DNA from: Tuctoria greenei | Taxonomy: Eukaryota; Streptophyta; Magnoliopsida; Poales; Poaceae | Direction: 5' to 3' | DNA: 64,000 nucleotides | NCBI GenBank assembly: GCA_036927565.1 | Contig: JAYESD010000009.1 | Coordinates: 167,050,929 to 167,114,928 of the forward strand | Shown: positions 21,812-33,227 of the stretch, piece by piece | How the letters are laid out: the number at the start of each line of letters is the position of its first letter | Position numbering within the stretch: position 1 is the first letter of the stretch | The notes under the pieces: generated by a model | The model's input: only the letters and a program-made list of their open reading frames with translations | What the model was told of the DNA's origin: nothing | Database searches by the model: none | Translations under genes and position numbers: made by a program

Positions 21812-22446
21812 CTCAAGAAGGCAGATGGAACACACAACTTGTGCAGATGGAACACACAACTTGTGCAACCCCACAACAAGAAGGCAGATGGAACACACAA
21901 CTTGTGCAACCCCACAACAAGGAAGTGGGCTGACCACACGGGGCTTAATCCTCCTCCACCGCCACAGCCAACCGACCTGTTCGATGAGCTGGAGTACGCC
22001 TTCTACTTCCACCAGCAATCAAGTGAGTATCGTCTCTTATGTCATAAAACTTGGACAAAAAACAGGAAATGGTGCATCCTCTCCACCGGAGAGCCTGAAA
22101 AAAGGAATATCGACAAAGAGGTTGCCAATGCTGATGGTATAGCTGCGCTTGTGCCCTGCCGCGCTAGGCAGTAATAGCGCCCTTGGCTCTCCACGGCAAC
22201 CTGTACGGGCCGCCTCAACCGGACTCTGCCGCTGGCCAAACCAAGATGGTGGCTTTTGACATATTTTCAGAGACATATCACCCAAATGGATGGTCCACCG
22301 ACGACCACAGGCAACAATCATGTAAAGCTCTTCGTCATGGACAAGCTCCTTGTGGGAGCTGACTTCAGGCAAGAGAAGCGCATTGACCTCTAGTCCTTGA
22401 GAACTATGGCAATGCCACTAGGTGGTAACTGCACCACCGGGTTGCC
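21812..22446 (+). pseudogene. F-box gene fragment with internal micro-duplications
   Basis: F-box homology starts abruptly at CTCAAGAAGGCAGATGG (codon about 112 of the full gene), following 3'-flank sequence; both parental sites share 'ctca'. The KADG..NLCNPTTRK segment is partly triplicated in 21815-21925. The frame stays open to 22174, joined to upstream flank as a chimeric ORF from 21719 (151 codons), then breaks in the run equivalent to LPCLRKAV. Further changes include a stop in place of the DLWFLENY Trp region near 22391. Homology ends at 22446. Not expected to give a working F-box protein since the F-box itself is absent. Confidence 0.8.
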
Positions 22447-22800
22447 GCTCCACGCCCGAGTTCATTTTACGCGATCCGAGCCATGCCAGGCCTAGCCAGG
22501 CTGGGTCGTTCCATAGCCCATTTATTTTTATATACATTAAAAATAACAAAAAATATATATTATACGGCCTTAAACAGGTCGTGCCGGGCCGAGCCCCTCG
22601 GGCTAACTGGGCCATACTATCGGGCCGTCCGGGCCAACCTTAAACGGGTCATGCAGACCAGCCCGACGGGCCGGGGTCAAGGCCCGGGCACAGCCTGAAC
22701 CGAACTTCAGACTCGCCCGGGTCCAATTTTTTATTGCCGGGCCATTTTTCCGACCTTCAGGCTGACCTGATTGGCCCGGCCCATTTGGCCACATTTACTT
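22447..22800. repeat. GGGCC/GGCCC-rich dispersed-type repeat
   Basis: An insert of about 350 bp dominated by GGGCC, CCCGG and GCCCGGCCC motifs in both orientations, with an AT-rich core (22520-22562). It lies between two F-box pieces. The pieces overlap in content (both contain the GTGGGAACTGCACCACCGGGTTGCC-like stretch), so it is not a simple insertion into one gene. It resembles the G/C-rich ends of non-autonomous plant DNA transposons, but no clean terminal repeat or target duplication was found. Confidence 0.4.
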
Positions 22801-22802
22801 CT

Positions 22803-23383
22803 ATGTGGGAACTGGAGCATTGGGTTGTTGCACGGCGGGGACCTGGGGACCTTACCGTAGTTGAAGACCATTACTTCCTTTGAGCCTGCTGGGCATGGCC
22901 GCAGCGGCTGGTAAACAAGGTAATATCTTCCTTTGTTACATCAATGATATTGTTGTGTAAACGTGAATGATATTGAGACAAAGAAGACCAACCACTCTAT
23001 AGAAACGCACAACTCACTGGCCTGTAAATTGTTCCGACAAAATTGGATTGTAAATAGGAAATGGTGCATCCTCTCCACTCAAGAGGTTGAACCACGAAAC
23101 ATCACACACGAAGGTCACCAATGTTGCTGGGACAACTGCGCTTGTGCATGATACATGCAAGGTGGTCAGAGCACCTCTAGCTCTCCATGACAACCTGTAG
23201 TGGCCGCCACAACCATGCCTCATCACTGGCTATACCAATATGAATGTTTTTGATATATTGTCGAAGATATTCACCCAAACTGATGGTCCTTTGACAACCA
23301 CTAGCAATGATCTTGTGAAGCTCTTCATCATGGACGGGCTCCTCGTTAGAACTTACTTTGGGCCGAAGAAGAGCATCAACATG
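22803..23383 (+). pseudogene. Two old, diverged F-box gene fragments
   Basis: 22803-22960 matches the RWELRHRV...ADEQGNI part of the gene. About 23020-23383 matches the NGKWCILSTGEP to ENSIDLW part. Both are much more diverged from the intact genes than the other copies, with several frame breaks, so they descend from an older duplication. The second piece ends where it joins the N-terminal half of another copy (23382-23386). Confidence 0.7.
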
Positions 23384-24474
23384 TGGCGCTGCATCACCAC
23401 TAACCAGGATTTCATTGCCGAGAACGCACGCTGCCAACCGGCTGAGGTCCTCCTCTATAGGTATATCCCCCAGCTGCCATCCAGAGGATGTTGGGCCACG
23501 GATGTCATGATGGATGCGATCCTCATTTCTGGCAACCTGGAGAGACGGTGTAGCGTTATCCGCTACCCTAAACCAGAAAACGGAGGGTGGCTCCTGCTCG
23601 CCATCTGCGACAGTGTCCTACTACTAAAGAAGTTAGATGGCATATACAACTTCTGTAACCCCACAACAAGAAGTTGGCTGACCTCACGGGGCTAAATCCT
23701 CCTCTGCTGCCACAACCGACCGACCTGTTCGATGAGCCGGAGTATGCCTTCTACTTCCACCAGCAATCAAGTGAGTATCATCTCTTATGTTGAAAAACTT
23801 GGACTAAAAATGGGATATGGTGCATCCACTCCACCAGAGAGCCTGCAAAAAGGAATATCGACACAGAGGCTGCCAATGCTGATGGTATAGCTGTGCTTGT
23901 GGCCTACCTGCACAAGGCGGTAACAGCACCCCTTGCTCTCCACAGCAACCTGCAGGCCACCTCAACCGGACTCTGCTGCTGGCCAGGCCAAGATGGTGGC
24001 TTTTGGCATATTTTCAGCGACATCCACCCAAATGGATGCTCCACCGACGACCACAGGCAACAATCGTGTAAAGCTCTTCGTCATGGACGAGCTCCTTGTG
24101 GGAGCTGACTTCGGGCAGGAGAAGCACATTGACCTCTGGTTCCTTGAGAACTATGGAAATGTCGCCAGGTGGGAACTGCGCCACCGGGTTGCCAACCATG
24201 GGGGCCTTATAGTCGTGGAAGACCATCAGAGCCTTTGAGTCTGCTGAGTATGGTCGCGGTGGCTGATGAACAAGACAACATCTTGCTTGGCAACAGCCAC
24301 GGTTTTGCAGCGTATAATGGGAACAGTAATGAGATAATAAAGACAATCAACTTAGTGGAGACGCCGGACAACATATATGTCATTGTGTCGAGGCACGTGT
24401 TCAGAGCAAACCTCATGCATCACCCTCATTTCTCCACAAGGCCTGCCACTGATATGCCCTTTGTTCACTTCTAA
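23384..24474 (+). pseudogene. F-box pseudogene lacking the F-box
   Basis: Starts at the codons for WRLITTNQDF (about residue 45 of the 410-aa protein) and runs to the TAA at 24472-24474. Readable blocks: AENARCQPAEVLLYRYIPQLPSRG (23415 on), the NPTTR segment with a one-base loss before 23695, a TGA in 'LC*KTWT' near 23790, and an open C-terminal half (23933-24238, then 24169-24474 in another frame after the loss of one G in the run equivalent to PWGPY). Upstream it is fused to the middle of a diverged copy, giving the chimeric ORF 23240-23695. Confidence 0.8.
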
Positions 24475-24964
24475 TGCTATGTTCCTGGATCCAGATAAAT
24501 GCTTAACTATTCATCTTTTTCAGATCTGATGTTCACAACATATACTCTTGTTACATTTAACCCTAGTGGTGATGTCTGTATGGCTACATTTATTTGTGTG
24601 TGGATTGTGTTTATTGGGGTATCAATAAAAAATAATGATGTTTTATGAGTTTATTATGCGAGCTTATGCAATTGATGTATGATTACTTTAATTATCTGGT
24701 CATAACATCATGCTAGTTAGGCAATCTGGAAGCACACCACCCAGTGGTGACTTCGAGTTGGAGCTGCATATTACGTGATTGCATGTTGTTTTGAATCCTG
24801 TCAGAGTTTGTCGGTATAACACAGTCTCTAATCACTGCAAAACCTCACTGCAAAACTGAGTCTTTGATCTGCCTAGTTTGGATGGGTGACGGAACTGTCA
24901 GGTCAATCATTAGCTCATCATTCGCCTACTAGCTAAATTTCATGCTCTACTTCCACATATTCTG
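24475..24964 (+). other. 3' flank of F-box pseudogene
   Basis: Homologous to 21229-21690 at clearly lower identity (for example TATTTGTGTGTGGATTGTG at 24590). It ends at the copia LTR. No gene seen. Confidence 0.55.
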
Positions 24965-25330
24965 TGTTAGACTAATCAAGTCATTGCAGATCAGTATGTT
25001 TTAGTCAAATAAGTAGGTTAGCCAGGTGTGAGGCTGCCGTGCGCGCCGTGCATGTAGCGTGCATGGGCATGAGTACCGTGTATGCCGCGAGCATGGGGTA
25101 TGGCATGACATGATGCCCGTCTGTTTTGTGAGCTCAACGTGGAGCGGGCACTTCAGATAGTGGCGTCTGGGCAGCTCTCCCACGACCCTGTCTTTCCTGT
25201 TGATCTCTGCATATAAATAAAGCACATCAGTCGTGTGTGGTTAGCACACGACAGAAAATCTTACGTGTTCTAAGCGTGTGTTCGAGCATTCAAGTGTTCT
25301 TCAATCACAACATGTGGCATCAGAGCCACC
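24965..25330 (+). mobile_element. Copia-type LTR with primer-binding site, truncated element
   Basis: LTR 24965-25312 (348 bp): begins TGTTAG and ends CACAACA (TGTT/AACA inverted ends), with a TATA-like CATATAAATAAA at 25210-25221. Two bases later TGGCATCAGAGCC (25315-25327) is close to the canonical tRNA-Met primer site TGGTATCAGAGCC of plant copia elements. An ATG in gag-like position (25350, MSSTGEDSLGIY) is open for only 17 codons. No gag-pol and no second LTR follow, so only the 5' end remains. Copies at 43929-44276 and 51446-51793. Confidence 0.72.
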
Positions 25331-28300
25331 AGTCAACAATCCCCGCGATCATGTCGAGCACCGGTGAGGACTCATTGGGAATTTACATAGAACATCAAGC
25401 ATAGTTGTGTGTCGAGTTCATCGGGAACTTATCCTTGTGGTTCAGCTTCACACATACCCAGGTAAGGTCACAACATTCGAACATCAATTCATTTCCCATG
25501 CAAAACGAAGGTGGAACAAATCTGCTTCAGCTTCCCACCAAGCTCATATGATTTTTAGCAGATGATCAAGGTACGCATGCTGCTTTCATCAAAGGATGAT
25601 AACCAGATGGTGCTAGGCTGATGTTTTCCGGTGTGTCTTGGTGTACCCCTACCGTATATTCCAAGGAGAGATAGGTTATCATATCCTTGCATGTATGATC
25701 AATGGGTTGCATGTATGATTCCATGAGAGCCCTATATTCTGGACCTCTTTATCAAGAACTAGCAGCAACCCGAGCTGTCATATTCACGTAAAAATTGACG
25801 TTTAATAGAAATACATAATAAATGAACAGGGTATATATAATAACACTTTCTTAATGAAATGAAACCTGACCTTTTTTAATAAAATGGAAATGTAGATAAG
25901 AAATTTACGCTCAATCTGTGACATGTTTTAAATTTGCATGGTTATTTATGTCACTCAAGAGTTATACAAAGGTACATTTGCATTTCTAGCTAATACGGTA
26001 ACAAATCAAGGTAATAACACATCGTAAGTCGCGCTCCATAAGTATTTGAAACCAGAAGATAGACAGATGATATTAGGAACTACGGAACATGTTATCCTTA
26101 CACAAGCAGGAACACTGAATTAGGAACTCCAAAGTCAATACATATACCACTGAATGTCCATGAGCAGAGTTACTCCATCGACTCAGTTCAAAAGGATACC
26201 GCAGCCTGGAACTGATAAGCAGATAATAAGCAATTGTGTTACACTTGTATACTCCTCCGTAGATAGCCAAACGGGCCTATGTACGCATTCCATTTTAGGT
26301 TCTCAAGATTCGATGCTACATGACAGGTTGTCGGTAAACCATAGAAGCGAGGACATTGCTATCGGATCATGTCCTTTTCTTTGGCAAGTAAGATGTTTTA
26401 ATAAAAGCATTTGAGGTGCCATTAGATAACACTATACTGCACATACTTGACCATTTAAAGTTTTGTGAGTTAGTATAGACGTTTTACGCTTTATCCTGCA
26501 AAATAATAATATAGATAATTTCATACAACGACATAAACATAGGAGAACTACTTATTGTCTGATTTATGTTGTTGTTGTGCTTTCAGGTCCAAAGTACATA
26601 GGAAAATGATTTTATCCGATATTGCACATGGAAATATTCCAATATGTGATAAAATAAACAAACAAACCCCTCTTGAGAAAATTAGTTTTAGTTAAATGAA
26701 GAAGTCTCTCTGTTCAGCGAAATAAAGGCTAGTTGGTCATATCTTTAGATGGAAAGGTAAATTAATGGATTTTGAGAAGGATTAAATGCATTACAAATAT
26801 GGTTTATCACAATAATGTGAGCACAAAAAGAGCCTTTTGTTAAATATGCTTACTAAGCATGGCATTGAGTAGATCAGCAAGCTAATTAAACCTGAACATG
26901 GTTTTCTTCATGAAGATAGCCAATGGATTTGTAAAATGTAAGAAACCCATAAAACAAATTAAGGCACCTAGTGAGGAGACATCAGCACTCATGAACAAAA
27001 GCCTACGGCTGACCTTTTGCTGTACTGGAGTGACAGGTCATCATTAAAGTTTCCAGCTCAGAACCAACCAAGAAGACCTCTCCTTATTGACGTGGATGTT
27101 CATCATCAACAGAGACATCTTAAAATATCATATGGTATTTTCCAACTAAATATGCATTTTGCAGGAAAATTAAGTTGTGTGACACGAAGCATCACAAAAG
27201 CTACAACCAATGAAGTTTCAGTAAGCACACCCATGACTAATTATGCTAAATGTGAAACTGCATCGATTGTGTTAGCATATTAGCAGCTGTCTTGTATAGG
27301 TACACAAAAGTGGTCGCATTGAAACTCTCAACATGTGACAACTATACCCAAGTAATAGCATAGTTGATACAAGGATGACCCGACCTTCTCAACATAGAAT
27401 TGAATATCTAGATACGCCTTGAAAACCCAGTGAATTGGATGAACAACACACATTGCCCATGCAACACACCTTTCATCTCAAATTCAAAGAACAGTATGCA
27501 ATGAAGTTTGATACACTCGACCATGACGGAGTGGATGCATTGATGCCACGACTCCCAGCGGAAAAGCAAGAACAGTCTACCGAAGAAACTCTCAGTTTCT
27601 AACGTAGTTGCTACTTTGCATGAGGCTACACCCTACATGAGAACAAGAGCAATAACCTGTGATTTTTCCTGTAGAATAAATTGGCGCAGAATAAAGTACA
27701 ACTGATAACTTCCTATTTTCTCTCTTCGTGTTCAGAATGGACATGTGATATTTGCAATAAATGAATCCCCTCCATTTATTCCTTTTCCTGCACCCAGAAA
27801 GTCCTTCAACACCTAGCAAGTATGTCTCCTACACGCTTGGAAGTCCTTGAACAGTTGACACCAGCCTTCCTATCTCCCACGCCCTTGGAATGTCATTAAA
27901 CATCAAGCACCAGCCTCCCTTTCTTCCACGCCCGTGGAAAGTCCTTGAACAGTTGGCACTGGCCTCTATTTCTTTCTTTATGATTCCATCATCATGTACA
28001 TGTGCAGTTAAGCACGCAATGTTGTAGTCTCGTCCCACATCCTCCAATGTTTTAAACTTTTATATCTAAGTAAAAGCAAAATACATCCGTTAGATAGTAA
28101 ACTACTCATTTATCTAATAATTAAATCACTTAGGAACATATTCACTTTGTCTTGATGTTTCCGTGCGTGTGCTCATATTGGTGGTCCTTTATATGCAGTA
28201 GTCATGTTTTCAGCTTGCATACCAGGATCAGTAGGTGTTAGATAAGAATGTGAGGAACTTGTGAGATGCTCATCAAACTATGTGAATAGGAGACAATTTA

Positions 28301-29985
28301 GTCAAACCAGAGTGGGTGCAAAACTTCTGTTAGTAAGCTTGTTACTTATGTGTTTTTTCATTGTAGACCATAGAGAATTTGAGTATTTCATTTTGTGTTG
28401 TTTCTATAATTGATGCACCTAAAAGGCCATGGGATTCATGTTGACATTTGATGTTTTTGAAATTTAATGATACATATCAGACCTACTATTGTTATTTTCA
28501 TTCTCTATCATGCAAGACTGATGCAAATCATTTCGTTAACAGGAAAAAACATTTGTTAGAATTAGAAAGACACCACAGCATAAATTTCTTCTGCTACTGC
28601 ACAGGAAAACATTTGGCTCGGGAATGTTTTCATGGTGATGGCACAGTGAGGATATAAGTACATAGTGGTGGGGAGGCGGCGAACAAAGAGACCACAATGT
28701 GGATGCATTGTCCCGTAGCGGTGTTATAGTGAAATAGTGTCTCTGATGGATGGATGAAAGACGAGCATTGCCCGAGGTATTTCCCATGACTCTGTAGTAC
28801 TCTTTCATTATGGAGATTTTGAAGCTCAAACACAGAGGATAACCATGTTTTTCACTCACAGTTTTCATATCTTCCGATATAAACTCTATCACAGTTCTAA
28901 TTTAGAATTATGAAAACGTCAAGTTTTTGTCATTGTTCTGCATCAACCGTGTAGAACAAATACTCTTATATGAATGTTGTTGTGGTAATCTCATGTTGCA
29001 GGGTTTGCATTGTATTGCCCATTGCTCGATGGAGTTGTATTGTCCAACACAAGGATTATAGGAATCCGGAATAATAGTTATACACACACGATACCTCTAT
29101 ACCGAGCTTCAGTGTAGGAGTTTTTGTGAGCATCGAGATAATATTCTGTACATTTGATGTTTCAACACCGCCATGAATCGTCTTTATGTGGTACGACTCA
29201 GCAGATAAAGATTTTTCTTCAGTGTTGATAATTTTTATCCAGTAAGCAGCTTAGTCACTAGGTCACAAGAGGATATTAATAAAAGCTAATAAGGAACACA
29301 CCTAGGATATGCTTATAAAATGTGAAAGTCCATGTCAATCTGTTTGGTTTTTGCATGAAACATGGAGAACTGGGTTTGTCAATGCAAAATCTTAGATTGT
29401 AACAGTAGAAGCTCACTGATCAAAATGCTAAAATGTCCCTAGTGTGTGACAAAAGATTGGATGATCCATACCAGTTTTGTGCATTTGAAATGGGATTTAT
29501 CTTCAGCAACTTTGCCAGTACCCCATCATGCCCTCAGGTGAAAATGTGGCAAGTGACTTTACATTCATGTATGGAACTTGCAAAAAAATGGTGCATCAGG
29601 ATTCGACAATGTTAAAAGCACTATTGAAAAAAATTCTAGCTACAAGTCAAAATATGAGCAAATCATTTATATATAGTGAAAAAAAATTGGACGCCAAGCG
29701 CTCATAAGTGGTCCTTCAGTTCTACATACCGGCATCATCTCCAAACCCCTGCCGGCATTCGCCAAACAATTCTGACCTTAACATATTCCATCACAAGGAA
29801 CTCCTGGGAAACACCATTTAAAAGTCCAAGTCACCTTGCCTAGAATGCACAGAGATAGGATGTTTCGACATGTGGTGGCGTAGACGTGGAAAGACAGCAC
29901 AGGATGTTGCTCCGTTAGCATGGTGACCTGTCCTGCAAAACTGCAAGGAGGCATATCACCCAAAGAACCTGTGTCAGCAGCTTAC
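25331..29985. other. Anonymous AT-rich non-coding block (copy a)
   Basis: About 4.65 kb without a supportable gene. The first few hundred bases may be remnant of the copia element's interior. ORFs are short (up to 118 codons), lack recognisable domains and are not clearly favoured. The block recurs collinearly at 44295-48949 and 51812-56466, always between a copia LTR and the leader of an F-box gene. The part next to the gene may therefore hold its distal promoter. Confidence 0.5.
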
Positions 29986-30764
29986 AGAAGCATAAAAGAG
30001 CAGGGTTCCCTGTCCCTCACCACACTCCAATCTCTTTCTCTGGAAAACAGATTTCCTCTCATCTTTTCTGAAACCTAAGTTCCCCTCCTTCTTCCCTCCA
30101 GATCCAGATCTTCCCTACTAGATCTGCCCTACCAGATCTGCTGAGGGAGCTTGCTGGGTCTGACTTCACGCGAACGCTGTGTGGAGAGCTGACGGTCAGG
30201 AACGAGGTGAGCAAAACCTAATAACCTGCGTTGTCTCTCACCGAGTGTGCTTTATCTCTTATTGTTCCCCATCTGTTTCACAGAAAATTCGTCTCATCTG
30301 TCCCCAATCCAAGCTCCCATCCGCCCTCCGGATCTGTCCTTCTCTGTCCCAACAACAGGGGATCTTGCCGGGCCTGCCTCTGCATCACTGCCACACAGGA
30401 GCTCGTGCAGCCGACACTAGAGAACAAGGTGAGCCCAACCCTAACTGAGTTTCTTCTAGTTTCTCCATTTTGTTGTTCCGTTTCAGAAGCTAAGCGGTCA
30501 GAAATTGAAGTTAAATACCCCCCCCCCCCCCCTTGTTCTTCATCTAGCAGGACCGTGCGGGGAGCTTGCTGTTTGACCGATCTTCGCACCGCCACTCACG
30601 AGCTTGCGCAGCCACTGTTCAGGAACGAGAGGTAAGCCAAACCCTAACCCTAATCGAAATTCTCCATTTCTGCGATCTCGTTTAGAAGCTGGCAGAGGCA
30701 GATCCAGATTGAACATTTTTTTTTTACTTTTTCTTCACCAAGCACGAGATAGATTTGAGCAAAG
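29986..30764 (+). promoter_or_regulatory. Core promoter and multi-exon-like leader of F-box gene (copy a)
   Basis: A TATA-like CATAAAAG at 29991-29998 precedes a CT-rich start region (30008-30060). The leader contains three related modules of the form GGGAGCTTGCTG...AGGAACGAG|GTGAGC: donors at 30207, 30429 and 30632. The first has a good acceptor at 30283 (TTTCACAG). For the second, CATCTAGCAG at 30550 gives a plausible intron length, and TTTCAG at 30486 a very short one. The third acceptor is unclear. A telo-box-like AAACCCTAACCCTAA follows the third donor. A poly-C run (30520-30532) varies in length between copies. Splicing in the leader is inferred, not shown. Confidence 0.55.
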
Positions 30765-31997
30765 ATGGGCGGTGAGGAAGGAAGGCAGATCAAGAGGATG
30801 GAGTTGGAGCTCCAGGAACCTCGTCTCACCGAGGACAACATCAGGGAGATCCTAGTCCGCCTGCCGGTCAAAGACGTCGTCCTCTACGGCACCATCTGCA
30901 AGGCGTGGCGCCTCATCACCACTAACCAGGACTTCCTTGCTGAGAACGCACGCCGCCAACCGGCTCAGGTCCTCCTCTACAGGTACATCCCTCAGCTGCC
31001 ATCCAGAGGACGTTGGGCCACGGATGTCATGCTGGACGCGATCTCCGTCTCTGGCGACCTAGAGAGCCGGCGTAGTGTTATCCGCTACCCTAAACCAGAA
31101 AATGGAGGGTGGCTCCTGCTCGCCGTCTGCGACGGTGTCCTCCTACTCAAGAAGGCAGATGGCATATACAACTTGTGTAACCCCACAACAAGGAAGTGGG
31201 CTGACCTCACGGGGCTTAATCCGCCTCCGCCGCCACAGCCGACCGACCTGTTCGATGAGCCGGAGTACACCTTCTACTTCCACCAGCAATCAGGTGAGTA
31301 TCGTCTCTTATGTCGAAAAACTTGGACTAGAAACGAGAAATGGTGCATCCTCTCCACTGGGGAGCCTGGAAAAAGGAATATCTACACAGAGGCTGCCAAC
31401 GCAGATGGTATAGCTGCGCTTGTGCCCTGCCTGCGCAAGGCAGTAACAGCGCCCATGGCTCTCCACGGCAACCTGCACTGGCCGCCTCAACCGGACTCTG
31501 CCGCTGGCCAGACAAAGATGGTGGCTTTTGACATATTTTCAGAGACATTCACCCAAATGGATGGTCCACCGACGACCACAGGCAACAATCGTGTAAAGCT
31601 CTTCATCATAGACGAGCTCCTTGTGGGAGCTGACTTTGGGCAGGAGAACAGCATTGACCTCTGGTTCCTTGAGAACTATGGCAATGCCGCTAGGTGGGAA
31701 CTGCGCCACCGGGTTGCCATGCCGTGGGGGCCTTATAGTCATGGAAGACCATCAGACCCTTTGAGTCTGTTGAGTATGGCCGCGGTGGCTGATGAACAAG
31801 GCAACATCTTACTCGGTAACAGTCACGGTTTAGTACTCTATAACAGGAACAAGAAACAGACAATAAAGACCATCAACTCTGAGATGCTGGATAACATAAA
31901 TGTCATTGTGTCGAGGCACGTGTTCAGAGCAAACCTCATGCATCACCCTCACTTCTCCACAAGGCCTGCCACTGATATGCTCTTTGCTCACTTCTAA
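30765..31997 (+). CDS. F-box protein with F-box-associated domain, 410 aa
   Basis: ATG 30765 to TAA 31995-31997, no intron in the coding part. N-terminus MGGEEGRQIKRMELELQEP precedes the F-box (about residues 20-60; RLTEDNIREILVRLPVKDVV, then TICKAWR). Then come a YIPQLPSRGRW segment, the F-box-associated LCNPTTRKW motif (about 139-147), a Pro-rich PPPPPQPTD turn, and alternating hydrophobic strands to the C-terminus (TDMLFAHF). Expected role: substrate-recruiting subunit of an SCF E3 ligase, binding Skp1 through the F-box; the target is unknown. An in-frame second ATG (Met12) offers an alternative start. It keeps the native leader, so it is the best candidate for a functional gene here, and it is practically identical to the gene at 57244. 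Confidence 0.87.
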   Translation: MGGEEGRQIKRMELELQEPRLTEDNIREILVRLPVKDVVLYGTICKAWRLITTNQDFLAENARRQPAQVLLYRYIPQLPSRGRWATDVMLDAISVSGDLESRRSVIRYPKPENGGWLLLAVCDGVLLLKKADGIYNLCNPTTRKWADLTGLNPPPPPQPTDLFDEPEYTFYFHQQSGEYRLLCRKTWTRNEKWCILSTGEPGKRNIYTEAANADGIAALVPCLRKAVTAPMALHGNLHWPPQPDSAAGQTKMVAFDIFSETFTQMDGPPTTTGNNRVKLFIIDELLVGADFGQENSIDLWFLENYGNAARWELRHRVAMPWGPYSHGRPSDPLSLLSMAAVADEQGNILLGNSHGLVLYNRNKKQTIKTINSEMLDNINVIVSRHVFRANLMHHPHFSTRPATDMLFAHF

Positions 31998-33227
31998 TGC
32001 TATGTTTCTGGATCCAAATAAATGCTTCTCTATTCATCTTTTTCAGAACTGATTGTTCAAAACATATACTCTTGTTACATTTAACCTTGGTGGTGATGTC
32101 TGTCTGGCTACATTTATCTGTTTGTGGATTGTATTTATTGAGGTATCAATAAAAAGTTATGATGTTTTATGAGTTTATTATGTGAGCTTGATCAATGTGA
32201 AATGATGTGTTATTACTTTAATGTTCTGGTCATAACACCATGCTAGTTAGGCCATCTGGAACCACACCACCCTGTCATGATTTCGAGTTGGAGCGCAATA
32301 TTGCATGATTGCATGTTTTTTGGAACCTGTCAGAGTTCATCGGCATAACATACTCTCTAATAACTGCAAAACTGAGGCTTTGATCTGCCTAGTTTGGACA
32401 GGTGACGGAACTGTCAGGTGCACCATCAGGTAATTCTTCGCCTACTAGCTAAATTGCATGATCTACTTCCGCATACTCTGCAGGTGACTTGGCACCTGCA
32501 TCACCATGCACCGACCTGCTCTATTTCTGCACCCCTACGTGTGTCTCCGGACTTTCTTTTTTTGGGACAATGCATGCCTACGGACTCATAGGATCATCTC
32601 TGTACTTATACAGCTATCAAAGTGTTATTGAATTGGCCTCACACTGCACACCCTATACCAGAAAAACCTAATTATTAATTAATATGAGGTGACCGGCGGA
32701 TCTCACTAGCTATGCGTCCCATATACCACAAACTGGTTACAGGTGGACTACAAAAGCATGCTCATCATGAAACCTTAGGGCATGTTTGACATGGCTCCAC
32801 AACTGAGCCATGCTGCCAAACACCTCAACTCCAAAACTCCACAGGGAGGTCCAACTCTAGGGAGTTTATGGAGCTCTAGTTCATTTTCTTGAAGTACCTC
32901 TTTTTTTTCTCCAGCAACCGTAATTATATGATAGACCTAGTCATGGAGTTCAAAGTTATTTACCCGCAATTGCCACAGGTTACAGAAAAAACGATTCACT
33001 AGTTTTTCTTTTCATCTCTTCTGGAGACTCTCGGAAACATAGGTTGGGCCCAAGGCAGGGCACCGCGCCCTCTTGATGCGCGAGCTAGGGCACCACCGTG
33101 GCCTCTGTTTGCCCGCCGCCCACCTCCCTCGTTTGCCCAATCCCGTTCCTCTCCTCTGCCTGAGACTTCGGCCATTTGCAGAAACCCTAGACGCAGATGC
33201 ACATGGCATTCTCACTCTGCTTTAGCG
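31998..33227. other. 3' flank of F-box gene with possible MITE end and anonymous DNA
   Basis: AATAAA-type signals just after the stop (about 32016) and near 32150. Homology with other F-box flanks runs to about 32586 ('gcctacggactca'). From about 32778, GGGCATGTTTGACATGGCTCCA resembles the terminus of Tourist/hAT-like MITEs of grasses, but I could not find a matching other end. 33010-33190 is GC-rich without a recognisable gene. Repeated at 58477-59706. Confidence 0.45.

Noticed and set aside
22447..22800. rRNA or CpG-island interpretation of the GGGCC-rich stretch
   Set aside because: No rRNA-like conserved segments, and it sits between two gene fragments; a transposon-type repeat explains it better.
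30637..30651. Telomere or interstitial telomeric repeat
   Set aside because: Only about two CCCTAA units; a telo-box promoter-type motif is the more modest reading.
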